DNA of 64,000 nucleotides from Chrysomallon squamiferum (Eukaryota; Mollusca; Gastropoda; Neomphalida; Peltospiridae): NCBI GenBank assembly GCA_012295275.1, contig CM022669.1, positions 12,102,980 to 12,166,979 of the forward strand, read 5' to 3'. Shown piece by piece: positions 1 to 12,504 of this stretch (position 1 is its first letter; each line of letters starts with the position of its first letter). The notes under the pieces were generated by a model. It saw only the letters and a program-made list of their open reading frames with translations, ran no database searches and was not told where the DNA came from. The position numbers and the translations under genes were made by a program.

Positions 1-1116
1 GTTAACGTAGCATCGAGACAGGTTTCTGTCATAATATCATTTTAGATTTCAACAGCTACATTTAATAAGATTCTTTTCGTTATTATTATTTATTTATTTA
101 CTTATTTATTTTTGTTTGTTTATTAAGAGAAGAAGAATCGGAAACTCTTTTCCGATTAGCAGGGGATACTTTTATACTGTGGATTCCAATATCATTTTGA
201 ATATGGAGTCCTTCATGGAGCCATTGACCTTTTATCAACTCCTTTCATTTCTTGTAATTAAGAAAAATAAAAATAAAATTATTAAAAAGAGAATGCCTTA
301 TCGACAACAACAACAACAACAATAATAATAATAATATAGAAAGTTTGCTCGACGTCATTAAAGGGAGTGAGTTTTGAGAATTACTGAGCTAGATCAGAGA
401 GCTTCGTAGCCTTTTTCAGCAGACGAAATGTACTCCCTGGAAATAAATTAAGCCCATATTAGGAAACCTTAAGCTAAAGTGTTCAAAAAGAATCAAATAC
501 ATATAGCATGTAGGATGCTGAAGCAGTAATAGGTTTTAACATTGTCTTCATTATGTATAAGAATTTTTATCACAAAAAAAAACATAACATAGGGCTTCCT
601 CGATTTACAGTTCGTTTACTTTCTGTTGACGTTGCATGAATGAGAATACACGTATCGAAATAACATTAATTCATAATAGTACCTCATTATTAAAAGACTC
701 GATCATATAATGCTTGTTTCATAAAAATGATTCCGTCATAAGGTTTGTGAAAAATCATCCGTTTAGAGATACTGAATAATCACTTAAATAAGGTAACTAA
801 ATTACCATTTCCGATTTCATATAATTATTAGTAACATTTTATACATAAATCTTTTTTGGTTGAAGAATGATAGTTTCTTTGGACATGGAAATAGATGCTA
901 ATTAATTGCCATTGCTATTACTAATTAAATACCTTTAATGCTTATCTAACCTAATCTTATAATTTCTTAAAACACGGTTCACAGCAACATTTTATGATCA
1001 GCAAGCTATTGCAGGACTTTATATATATATATATAAAAAAAGTTCACATACACACATAAATACACACCCACCCACCAACACACACACACACTCACTCACA
1101 CGCACACACACACACA

Positions 1117-1155
<39 letters not shown>

Positions 1156-1531
1156 GATTATGGCACAGTTTCAATGATGATTTGATAAATAATTAAAAAA
1201 GAATAGCACAAAAACCTTGGGCTACCACACTTGTTGAAATAAGTAATATTTGTTGGCATGTTTTCTTAACTTTTTCCTGAATTTCCATCACTTTTTTCAT
1301 CATATCTATTTTCTCTGTCCAATTAAAAAAATGCCCATTTCCATCATTTTAAGATTTTGTGACCAATGGTTACTCTTTAATAACATTTTATTTTATTTTT
1401 TTTTTTTTTTTTTTTTTTTTTAACGATACCCTTCGGTGAAATAATCGAGTTAAAGTGTATACTGTATATATTTCCGCTTCCGTCATATTTTATAAACGTG
1501 TGAGAGTGTGTTGTGTGTTTACGAGTTTGTG

Positions 1532-1603
<72 letters not shown>

Positions 1604-1910
1604 AGAGAGAGCAAACTCATAATCAAACATAATTCAATCATAAATTAATTAAATAATTCAACAGAAATAGCAGCAAAATAATATTTTATTACTTTTAATA
1701 ATTAATCTAAGTTAATAACTTTATAATATTTTACGTATTACCTTTTAAAGTCATAAACTTTTATTGTAATTAGAATATATATGTATTTAAAGAATATAAA
1801 TTTAAAAAAAATAATGTTTATCACAATGGAAAAACATTGTATAAACTTAAATATAGTTTCGCTTTCTGCATTTTTCAAAATATTCCTGTGACATCCGTTT
1901 CTAAATCAGC
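1..1910. other. Intergenic, downstream of tubulin copy 1
   Basis: AT-rich, no supported gene. It holds a (CA)n tract at about 1048-1150, poly(T) near 1399-1421 and a (GA)n tract at about 1534-1610. TTTATT at 1760-1765 could be the minus-strand poly(A) signal of tubulin copy 1. Confidence 0.6.
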
Positions 1911-3102
1911 CTATCTCTTTACAGACTTATTCAAAGATTTCTTGATATTTTGTCGGCTCGCTATCTGCGACTTCTTTTGCTTTGGCGTCTCTGACTGCAT
2001 GACAGTGTCTGCAGACACCTCTTGATAGTCTTTCTCCAGAGCAGCAAGATCTTCGCGAGCTTCTTGAAACTCGTCTTCATTCATGCCTTCCCCGATGTAC
2101 CAGTGGACAAAAGAGCGCTTGGCGTACATGAGGTCAAACTTGTGATTCAGACGAGAGAAGGGCTCGGCAATGGCTGCGGTATTGCTCAGCATGCACAGTG
2201 CCCGGTTGATCTTGCCCAAATCACCGCCGCGAACTACGGTGGGCGCTTGGTAGTTGATACCTATCTTAAAACCTGTCGGACACCAGTCTACAAATCTGAC
2301 ATCGGTCCCGTTTCTTATGTTGTTAATTGCTCTGTTTACGTCCTTTGGTGTGATGTCACCGCGATATAACATGCAGCAGGCCATGTATTTCGACTTCGTC
2401 GGATCGCACTTCACCATTGCGCTCTGAAGTTGAAAGATTTGCTGCGTTATCGACTTAATAGATAATTTCTTTTTTGGAGCTTCTTCTTTCGAAATGATAG
2501 GAGAAAATGCAGCCAATGGAAAGTGGATTCTTGGGTAGGGAACCAAGTTAGTTTGAAATTCCGTCAGGTCTACGTTGAGAGCTCCGTCGAAACGAAGAGA
2601 TGCAGTGATCGCACTGACTACCTGGCCAATCAGACGGTTCAGATTAGCATATGATGGTCTGTCCACTTTGAGTCTCTTATTGCACAGTTCATAAATAGCC
2701 TCGTTGTCGATAAGAAAGCTGCAATCGGAATATTCCAGGGTGGAATGAGTTGTCAAGATGGAATTGTAAGGTTCTACGACTGCCGTGGAAACCAGAGGAG
2801 ACGGGTAAACAGCGAACTCCAGCTTGGATTTTTTCGGATAATCATGTGAAAGTCGTTCCATAAGGAGCGAGGTAAATCCAGACCCGGTTCCTCCACCAAA
2901 ACTGTGAAAAACTAGGAAACCCTGCAGACTCGCGCACAGATCGGCCACCTTACGGATTCTGTCCAGAGCTAGTTCAATTATCTCCTTACCAATGGAGTAA
3001 TGACCACGAGCATAATTATTAGCTGCGTCTTCTTTGCCTGTGATTAGTTGTTCTGGATGAAACAGATGTCGATAGCTTCCTGTTCGCACTTCATCTGGTG
3101 AA

Positions 3103-3157
<55 letters not shown>

Positions 3158-3250
3158 TAATAATCTTGGTTTTGTTAATTTCGTTAATTTTATTTTATTT
3201 TATTTTACTATTTTTTTATTTTTTTACGTCTTTATTATTATTATTATTAT

Positions 3251-3285
<35 letters not shown>

Positions 3286-3759
3286 TTATTAGTAGTAGTA
3301 GTAGTAAATTTAGCTGGAAGTTCAGATCAGTTACAATTCTTCGATTTGGTTCCTGAGAAGAAATTTTAAAATACCTATCACAGTTGGTTCCAAATCTATG
3401 AACACTGCTCGAGGAACGAACTTTCCCGATCCCGTCTCACTGTAAAAGGTATCGAAGCTGTCGTCCCCGATGCCAATATTTCTTCTTTTAGAAAGCAGCC
3501 CGTTTCGTCTGATTCCATGTTCAAGACAGTACAGCTCCCAGCAGGCGTTGCCGATCTGACAACCAGCTTGACCAATATGGACACTAATGCATTCCCTCTG
3601 AAAACAGTTTTAACGAATTACCGATATTTTACATTCCGAGTACGTGTAAATGTCAGCCCACAGTAAACAACTGCAGAAACGTTATGTTGCCTAATGCACA
3701 TGGCCTTAATTACATCGAGGCAAACGAGGCGAATTGACGATTTTTATTTAATTATTAAA

Positions 3760-3792
<33 letters not shown>

Positions 3793-4109
3793 GATTTTAT
3801 TTTAAAATATATAAAATATAAACCCCAATCCATTCCGATAGAAACGATATCCACTGAATGAATTCGTTTATGTCTACGGTTACCGTTTGAAGTCTACCGA
3901 TATTCGTTACGGTCATGGTGTTTAAGTTAGGGGACGATTAAGTGTTTCTGCTTCGTTTCAAAAAGAGTCTAGTTATGGCCATTTAATAGGCTATAAATTA
4001 TTAATATACAAAAAAAAAATAAAAAATTGGTATTTCATTAATAAAAGAAATATGCAGATAATTTGTATTGTTAATGTTTATAATTATCAACATTTAGAAT
4101 ACATACCAT
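1911..4109 (-). CDS. Divergent alpha-tubulin, copy 1, with basic C-terminal tail
   Basis: Exons, 5' to 3' on the minus strand: 4109-4107 (the ATG alone, followed by donor GTATGT), 3597-3375, and 3094-1911 (stop 1911-1913). All phases join, giving 469 residues against about 450 for the family. The MREC start, the GTP-binding GGGTGSG loop and the [16 protein letters not shown] segment with the catalytic alpha-subunit glutamate are present, so it probably still folds and forms heterodimers with beta-tubulin. Substitutions are spread along the whole protein. The tail after ALEKDYQEV is 34 residues with nine Lys/Arg and two Asp/Glu and ends in VKR, whereas normal alpha tails are strongly acidic and end in Tyr or Phe. 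The Lys40 position reads Arg within [10 protein letters not shown] cell-type-specific isotype, for example of male germ line or sensory cells, is an inference. The intact frame argues against a pseudogene. Confidence 0.93.
3099..3306. repeat. Trinucleotide repeats in tubulin copy 1 intron 2
   Basis: An (AAT)n tract at about 3099-3155, a short AT-rich spacer, then (TTA)n and (GTA)n to 3306. These fill most of the 280-base intron between exons 2 and 3. Confidence 0.8.
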
Positions 4110-4149
4110 TATGCAAAAAGACTTGAGATGCGCTCTCGTCCCTGATCTA

Positions 4150-4157
4150 TGACGTCA
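4150..4157. promoter_or_regulatory. CRE palindrome upstream of tubulin copy 1
   Basis: A perfect TGACGTCA lies 41 bases upstream of the copy 1 ATG, where a proximal promoter or 5' UTR is expected. CREB/CREM/ATF family proteins bind this site. The match is seen directly; its function is inferred from position and from similar sites upstream of copy 2. Confidence 0.5.
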
Positions 4158-4818
4158 CCCATTATCTACCTTAACAACAACTCGTTACTTTCTATCTGTT
4201 CTATATATATTTTTATTCACATGTATGAACAAACACAATCACACGCGTGCACGTTAACAAATACATATCATAGAGAAAGACAGAGATTAATAGTGTATTA
4301 AAAAGATCTAAACTGAAATAATACAATAATTACTCGATAAAAAAATATACAAATTGTCCATGAAATAAACCATGCAATTAAGATTATAATAGTAATTATA
4401 ATAGATAGATAGGTATACTGCAGATAGACTAATAGATCAGAGAGACAGACAGAGATGATAAAAATAAAACGCCAAGAAAAGCAACAAAAAAAAAAGAGTA
4501 AATGTTTTTTTTTTTTTTTTTTTTTGCTAAACAATTTTTCAAATTGTATAGTATTTATATTAAAGAAAATAGGTACGAAGGTAAAAAATCTGATATATCA
4601 TAGATATTCTATATTTTAAAATGAAAAGAACAAGTGAAAAATAAACTAGAAGTATTTATTAGTCCATAAATACAACAGGGTTTATATATTTTTTAAATAT
4701 CATTACATTCTGGACTTGTTTGGGTTTGATGGAACTAAAGTAACGTGTTTCTGTTATTTATTTATTTAATTTATTATTATTTATTATATATATATTTTTT
4801 TTTTTTTTTTTTTTTTTT

Positions 4819-4952
4819 TTATGGTGGCAAGGGACAGTTAGGATCCTGCATACATTTTGACCAGTACTCGTTTTGTTCCTTGGCGTAAGCTTCATCAACG
4901 CACGTGTAAGGTGGACAGCAAACACCGGTCATAGGACGGTAACAGGATAGAC
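4819..4952 (-). pseudogene. Isolated terminal exon of a cysteine-rich secreted protein gene
   Basis: The 134-base open segment starts after acceptor TTTCAG and ends in TAA at 4819-4821. It is exactly as long as the last exon of the intact gene at 10563-10696 and has the same phase. It encodes 43 residues beginning LSCYRPMTGVCCPPYTCVD, about 29 of them identical to the other copy, with every cysteine kept. I could not find partners of the signal-peptide exon or the other cysteine exons in 4953-7022. It may be a partial duplicate left by the tandem duplication. It could also be a live gene with exons too diverged to see by eye, since the frame and cysteines look conserved. Confidence 0.6.
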
Positions 4953-6039
4953 CTGAAAGAAAATAAAAAAGATGTCACTAAAATCAGCGTAGTTAAAAAT
5001 CTCTCGTCCAGTGAGAATTCGTCATTTACTGCCGTGAAATAAAAGTTACTCCAGCTGAATAATCAGTGACTTCTCTCACTAAAAGAGACTTGGGATGGAT
5101 ATGGTAAGGAGATTAAAACGTATTTTAAGTTTATCTGTTATACTTTATCTCCGTTCTATTTTCAAATGGCATCAATTGAGCGAGTTTAAATATAGATGGT
5201 TTCGACCAGTAATATTTATTTAACATATAGCAGTCGTAAATTCAAATACAAAATGGTACTCGTCTTCGACAATATTCATATGACACATTTGACCATTTCA
5301 TTTGGTCGTTCAGTATTATGACAGACACTTTTTCACACTTTTCAAAAACAGTTCTATGTTATTTACATCTTGACTGTGCCAAACCTGTCCAAAGCCTTAG
5401 TTAGACAAAAAGCCAGTTACAACCACAATGACACCGAAGCGTATCTTCAAAAAGTGATTTCAAAAATGCAATTCCCTGTTCTTAAAAGTTTTAACCGATA
5501 TTTAATTATTCTTATTTTTCTAACAACATATAAACGAACTTCTACGGAGTTCAGATAACATTACAAGATCTGAAGCGATTTTCTTAACATTTAAAATTCT
5601 CTTGCAGAAATTCGTACGAATCTTTCAACATCTTGAACAGAATGGAAATCCCATATTTCACAACAGTAATTTAAAACATTGGAAACGCACTTACCAAACA
5701 ACGCGCAACTTCGTTTCAGTATTAAGTGACAGTTTATTTATTACATAAACTCAGAAATAGCCACATACATTTCCCACGTTGAGATAGGCGATTACCTTCT
5801 GTGTTTTTGTGAATTTACTATTAAAATCTAGTGTAGAATTAGTGGAAGCGGTAGAACTAGTAGTATTATTTGAGTTATTTTTATTGGAAAGCCTGACGCT
5901 GACTCACGAGTTTGGGTGTAAACCGCCAAATCTATTATTTTTATTAATCTTAATAAAGCAAGACACACACACGGATCAGTAATGCACAGTGAGAAAAAGG
6001 CAGACGCAACACTTATAAATATATGATTCTATTATAACA

Positions 6040-6070
<31 letters not shown>

Positions 6071-6125
6071 TAATGTTTATAAATTCCAGATTTAAACTTC
6101 AGTTTATACACTATATATAGAAGAA

Positions 6126-6188
<63 letters not shown>

Positions 6189-7022
6189 CACGCCAACACA
6201 AACCCAAAGCACGCAGACCAACGCACACTCATATACAGAAATATGCGCACGTGCACGCTCACGTAAATACAGGCGTTTTAGTTTAATTCCTGCTTTATCA
6301 TCATCATCATCATCATTATTTTGTTCATTTGTTGCTTGTTTGGTTACATAACAAAATAACGAAGTCTAGTTCATATTTCTATAAAATTTATTTATTGTCC
6401 ATTATTTAAGAAGAAAGAATCTATCTAAATCTAACAAACATGCAAGACTGACTGTCTGTGACGTTATGTAAAGTTTTTTTATTTTAAGCAAAGAAAAAAT
6501 CCGCTCTATATTTTATAGCTTTATATTTTAAAAAATTACGAATTTGTAAATATATGTATATATATAATAATATTTAATATATACTCAACTATAAATGGTA
6601 CTTTTTTTTTAAATTTTAAATTAATGTATTATTTTATGCCAAACTATTTATGATTCTAGCGAACAAGATAACTATAAAAAAAAAAAGAAGGGGGGTACCT
6701 CCATTTTAAATAAATAATCTCGAATATATTTATCGTAAATACATAATAATAGTATATAATATTAAAGTGATTATATAAATAACGCCATTAATCTATTTTA
6801 GTCGTATTTCGTCAAGCAGTTTCGTTATATATATACATAATTATATATATATTTCTAACATGATGCTGATTGTAACATACATTCCTTTTTATAATTATCA
6901 TTTTTCTGATTTCATTTATTCACCATAACAACAACAGCAACAAAATGTCCTTTACGTTTGTGTCTTGTCTTTCGTTTAAATCCTATCGTTCGTCATGTTC
7001 AGTCTTGTGTCCTTGTGGATTC
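4953..7022. other. Spacer between duplicated units
   Basis: I see no convincing exon. It contains (AT)n near 6042-6065, (CA)n at about 6129-6183 and many homopolymers. This is where the upstream exons of the partial cysteine-rich copy would be expected, and where the duplication breakpoint should lie. Confidence 0.5.
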
Positions 7023-9524
7023 TCACATGTCTTCAGATTCAGTGGTTTCCATTACCGTGTCGACGGCCACCTCCTGGTAGTCCTTCTCCAGAGCGGCCAG
7101 GTCCTCGCGGGCTTCGTGGAACTCGCCCTCCTCCATCCCCTCGCCGACGTACCAGTGGACGAAGGAGCGCTTGGCGTACATCAGGTCGAACTTGTAGTTG
7201 AGACGGGACCACGCCTCTGCGATGGCCGTCGTGTTGCTCAGCATGCAGATGGAGCGGTTCACTTTGCCCAGTTCGCCGCGTGACACGTAGTAAGGCGGCT
7301 GATAGTTGATGCCCACCTTGAAGCCCGTGGGGCACCAGTCGACGAAGTTGATGCCCGTTTTCTTTTTCATTGAATTGATGGCGTGGTTGACGTCTCTCGG
7401 TATGACGTCGCCGCGGTACAGCATGCAGCAGGCCATATACTTACCTTGGGTGGGATTGCACTTGACCATCTGGTGATTCTGGCTGAACGTCAGCCTTGTG
7501 ATGTCCAGCGTGGACAAGGTTGTTTTGAAAGCTTTTTCCTTTGACATGATGGGCGCAAGCGTCGCCAGCGGAAAGTGGATTCTGGGGTAAGGCACCAGGT
7601 TGGTCTGGAACTCGGTCAGGTCGACGTTGAGTGCTCCGTCGAACCGGAGAGACGCCGTAATGGCGCTGACCAGCTGGCCAATCAGACGGTTCAAAGTGAT
7701 GTACCTGGGGCTGTCAACGGCAAGTTTACGGCGGCAGAGGTCAAAGCAGGCTTCGTTGTCGATGAGGAAAGCGCAGTCGGAGTTTTCCAGGGTCGCGTGC
7801 GTGGTCAGGAGGGAGTTGTACGGCTCGACGACAGCCGTGGACAGCTGAGGAGCCGGATACACCGCGAACTCCAGCTTCGACTTCTTCCCGTAATCAGTGG
7901 TAAGATGATCCATTAGCAAGGTCGTAAATCCAGACCCTGTGCCTCCTCCGAAGCTGTGAAATATAAGGAAGCCCTGAAGGCCCGTGCACAGGTCGGCCAC
8001 TTTGCGGATTCTGTCGAGGACTAGCTCGACGATTTCTTTCCCTGTCGTGTAGCGACCACGTGCGTAGTTGTTGGCTGCGTCTTCTTTACCCGTGATCAGC
8101 TGCTCCGGATGGAAGAGGTTTTTATAGCTGCCGGTTCTGACTTCATCTTGAGAAAATAAGAATAAGAATAATTAAAAAAAAAAATAATAATAAAATAAAC
8201 AAATTCATTCATTCATTTAATAATTAACCAGCTAACTAACTAACTAACTAACTAAATAAATAAATAAATAAAATTCAAAGACCACTTTCTAAATTAATGA
8301 TTTCTCCTCAGAAAGAATAATGATTTTCTGAACCGATATAATATATGTACTGTAGACATACAGTGGCACTTATATATTAGTATATATATTGATTTTCGAT
8401 TACTTTAGTCAGTATAACCCTGACATACCAATAAATAAATAAATAAATACATATATAATATGATATGATGATAAGATAAAATGCGTTCAAACAGTGATAA
8501 ACGAATACTGAGTAATAATCTACTAGAGTCCAGTATTAATTAAATGACCAATGTGCAAAGAAGGCCTGAAATAATTATTTTGTGTTTAATTCCTTTTCAG
8601 TATAAATTTGTTTTAAAAAATGCTGTATTTAAATTGTTCAATATGTGGCACAAAGCGCTATGTTTCAGACTTCCTTAGCCCTGTACAGTGTCGAATCATA
8701 ATATAAAAATATTTTGTATTTATTTGTTTATTTTTAATTTTTTTCAGGACTTCCCAAACCAATTTTAGTAGGAAAAAAAAAAAAAAAAAAAAAATTATAA
8801 AAGTTATATATATATATATATATTACAAAACAACCCACTGTAGGAATTGCAATGAATAAAATAAATTAAAATATCGGTTATTTCAAGAAATATTTTTAAA
8901 GTTTTGTACTAATATTGGTTTGGAGGTATTCAGTTTGATTCGTATGTTTTGTCAAAGCTGTTTTGAAATGATTACAACGCAGCTCGAAATGCTTATCAAA
9001 AGCTGGGGTGTGCAGTTTGCTTTGCAAAGATGCATATAAAAGGTTCAAAGCAGACCATACTACGATATTTCTTATCTCACATCAAGACAGTGAAACTCTT
9101 TCCTCTTTCTCATTTTTAAATTTTGTTTTCTCCCTCTTTAATATTAAATTACCGAGACGTCGTTAAATCATTCGTGCCTTTCGTTACTCACCAATAACAG
9201 TTGGTTCAAGATCTACGAAGACGGCACGCGGCACGTGCTTGCCGTTTCCCGTCTCATGAAAAAAAGTACTGAAGGAGTCATCGCCATCTCTTACGCGTTT
9301 TCTCTTGGTAGACATCAGCCCGTTTCGTCTGATTCCATGTTCAAGACAATACAGTTCCCAGCAGGCGTTGCCAATTTGACAACCAGCTTGACCGATATGA
9401 ATGCTAATACATTCCCTCTGAAAAATATATATTTTTATTTCATAGTTCATGAAAAAAAAAAAAAACTTTAATATATTTTTATTTATTATTTATTACACAT
9501 TTCAGTTACTGTGCAAAACACATG

Positions 9525-9600
<76 letters not shown>

Positions 9601-9734
9601 AAATACTGTTATAATTTATTATCGTTAAACAGAAATGACAGAATTATTATGTTTTATTAAAATAGTTATGAATGATATAAATTAATCCTAAATATTCATA
9701 TATAATAAAGAACTCTCTCGTCAGTACTTACCAT
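7023..9734 (-). CDS. Divergent alpha-tubulin, copy 2
   Basis: Exons on the minus strand are 9734-9732 (ATG, donor GTAAGT), 9417-9192 and 8146-7023, giving 450 residues. Intron positions and phases match copy 1. It keeps [13 protein letters not shown], the GGGTGSG loop and [16 protein letters not shown]. The loop around residue 40 is one residue longer and very basic ([14 protein letters not shown]), so the acetylatable lysine context is lost. The tail ends METTESEDM: weakly acidic and without the terminal Tyr/Phe needed for the detyrosination cycle. Codon third positions are much richer in G/C than in copy 1. A candidate poly(A) signal (TTTATT on the plus strand) is at 6915-6920. It should form microtubule protofilaments with beta-tubulin. 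Tissue restriction is inferred only. Confidence 0.94.
9528..9598. repeat. (GA)n microsatellite in tubulin copy 2 intron 1
   Basis: About 35 uninterrupted GA units between exon 2 and the ATG exon. Confidence 0.95.
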
Positions 9735-9807
9735 TATAATTGTAATTTTTCGATACTCGACGTTGAAATCAGAAATATATTTTTATTCGTTTTATATATG
9801 TTCACCA

Positions 9808-9815
9808 TGACGTCA
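9808..9815. promoter_or_regulatory. CRE palindrome upstream of tubulin copy 2
   Basis: A perfect TGACGTCA 74 bases upstream of the copy 2 ATG, at a promoter-proximal distance similar to that of the copy 1 site. A half site (GGATGACGC) follows near 9826. The sequence match is certain; its role is inferred. Confidence 0.5.
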
Positions 9816-9945
9816 TCGTCATCCTCGCAGTTGTGGATGACGCTTATGAGTAGAATTTCGCGTAAAATAGTTTCCAATGGTAATCGCTTCAAAAATTTCT
9901 TTCTTCGTTAAAAACGCCTTGTAGTGAAATAACGTTAGAACTGTA

Positions 9946-9963
9946 TGACGTCAAATGACGTCA
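9946..9963. promoter_or_regulatory. Double CRE palindrome
   Basis: Two perfect TGACGTCA sites at 9946-9953 and 9956-9963, separated by two bases, about 210-230 bases upstream of the copy 2 start codon. CpG-containing octamers are rare in this AT-rich window, so two in 18 bases is unlikely to be chance. Confidence 0.5.
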
Positions 9964-10562
9964 AAATCATAGTCCCAGCACTGATAACAATAACACGAAT
10001 AATTCAGCAACAAATCAAATTTTCGGAAAGGACCCAAATAATTATTTTAAATAAAGTTTGAAATACTTAAATAATTCATAAAAGATTAGTTAGCTAAAGA
10101 TTAATAAGATTTTGTTTGTATTTTTGAACTTATTTTTTAAAAACTATTGTATTAATATTGTCAGTAATGTCGAACGTAACACTGGAAACAAGTGCTCCGA
10201 AAACCGTGACAAAAAAGAAATTATAATAATAATTAAATAAATAAACAACAACAACAACATCAACAGCAGCAGTTATAATAACAATAACAATAATTTAAAT
10301 ATGAAAAATTAATAAAATTTTGATATATTAGACGACATTATGTCTTATCAACGGAAGGTGCCAAGTCAACGTAAAGAGCCTAATGTTATGTGTAACAGCA
10401 TAGCCAGTGCAGCATTTAGATGTGTATATAAACCATCATATAATTTCAGCCTTTTTTTTTTTTTTTTGTATTATAATTTTCTATTAAAAGTGATAATTAC
10501 GACTATGACTCATTTGCAAACACTTTTGCTCAAGATTTAGCTTTTATTTTACTTTTTCGATT

Positions 10563-12350
10563 TTATACGGGTAAAGCACATTTAGGATCTGAAAAGCAGT
10601 TTGCCCAGTATTCTCTTTGTTTTTCAGCGTAAGCGGCGTCTACACACGTGGACGGTGGACAGCAGATGCCGGACATTGGGCGATAGCAGGACAAACCTGA
10701 AGTAACAAGAGTACCACGCATTTTGAACACTGTGAGGAAATGTCACCATAAACAGTATAATAACTAACTAAGTAAGAAAGGCGTTTTCTCACTGGGGAGA
10801 GCATGGATGGTGTTGTGAATGTTTATCTTGTTTTCTTTTTAGAACTATCCTGAATTTTAGAACAATGTTTGAATAAGAAGTGAATTTGTTAATTTATAAA
10901 AGATAGATAAAAAAGAACAAAGAAAAAGAAAGAAAGAAAGAAAGAAAAGAAAAGAAAAAGAAAAAAGAAGCTTACAACACAAATAAGACACAGACTAATA
11001 AAAAAACAAAATTAAAAAAATCAACATATCAGATAATAAAAAGTCAAACACAGCTTAAGAGTAGCGAAATGGTAATAACAACAGGTACATTCTCAAGACA
11101 GACAGCTTAATAATTCATATCCGTTTAGTATACATCAGATAATTTTAGGAGAATAAAAATATTACTTCTTGACAAAGAATGTACGAATGTATGTATGTAT
11201 GTATGTGTGTAGCGCACCTTTTTTAATGAGTGAATTTGTCAAGAAAATCGATGGAGGTTTTTTGCAGTGTTTGTTATTAAAATAAGGCTACTTTAGTGAT
11301 AGAATCATAGGCCAAAGGGTTGCAGTTCTTAATACAGGGGTGCCCCCACCCTTATTCAGCTTGCGAGCTACTTTTAAAACGAACAGGTCAAAATGATCTA
11401 CCTTGTGAAAAAATGCTAAATATATTTATTTATATATGCACTGAGTAAACTTTATATATACAGTATATCTTGACGCACCGTGCATCACTGCATGGACCCT
11501 CACAGCACAATACAACTGAATAGATTTAAGAATATTTGTTTGTTGTTTATTTTAAAGTTTACCTTCCTTGCACTGAACGGCGTGCGATCTACCCCCACTA
11601 TATTGGCGACTGACGTACTGGGCAGCCCCACCTTAGAATATGCTTTAATACTCATTTCATGTGGCCAAAACATTTCTCTGCAATTGGTCAAATTTCTAAA
11701 TTTGGGACCTTGTTGCCCTTTTGTTGCTGATCCCTAAAAATCGTTCAAACTTCAGGGTCCCAAAAATGTTGGTCCGCAAGTGAATAAACATACCCACAGA
11801 ATATACCTACTAGTACTAACACGCACACGCTAAAAATATCGCTCTTTTAAAAGAACTGAACGAATACTAAAATGTTTAAAAGGGTTAGGTTTCCATAAAA
11901 AAAAAATTATATGCTTTTAGATGTGCTTCTCTATAACGCACTTATAATATAAACCCTAAAAACTGCAGAAAAAACAAGCGAATACCAATGACGACAACAA
12001 TAATAACAACATTAGTAATAACAAGAATTGGAGAAGAAGAAGAAGAAATTACACATCAAAACATTACGTGACATGCTTTGTCCATCCCAACAGGAAAACG
12101 GAAACAATAAAGATAAATATGGGCAACAGCTTGTATAATTTATGTATCTTTGTCTGTTTCTCTGTCTCAAATGTCACCTAGAGGCCTCCATTAACGCTTC
12201 AGATATAATTTAGAAATACATTAGTAACGTAATTTTCAGGTGATTCTTCATATATCAGATACTAAAACAATTAAAGCGTAACAAACTCAGCATGGAGACG
12301 AAACTCTATTAAACAAACACACAAACAAACGAATATAGATAATGATGATG

Positions 12351-12419
<69 letters not shown>

Positions 12420-12470
12420 GTAATAGTAATAATAATAATAATAATAATAGTAGTAGTAGTAATAGTAACA

Positions 12471-12504
<34 letters not shown>

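Noticed and set aside
2022-2369. Plus-strand 115-codon open frame
   Set aside because: Antisense shadow of tubulin copy 1 exon 3, whose minus-strand frame is strongly conserved.
7023-7916. Several plus- and minus-strand frames of 68-113 codons
   Set aside because: Shadows of the GC-rich tubulin copy 2 exon 3.
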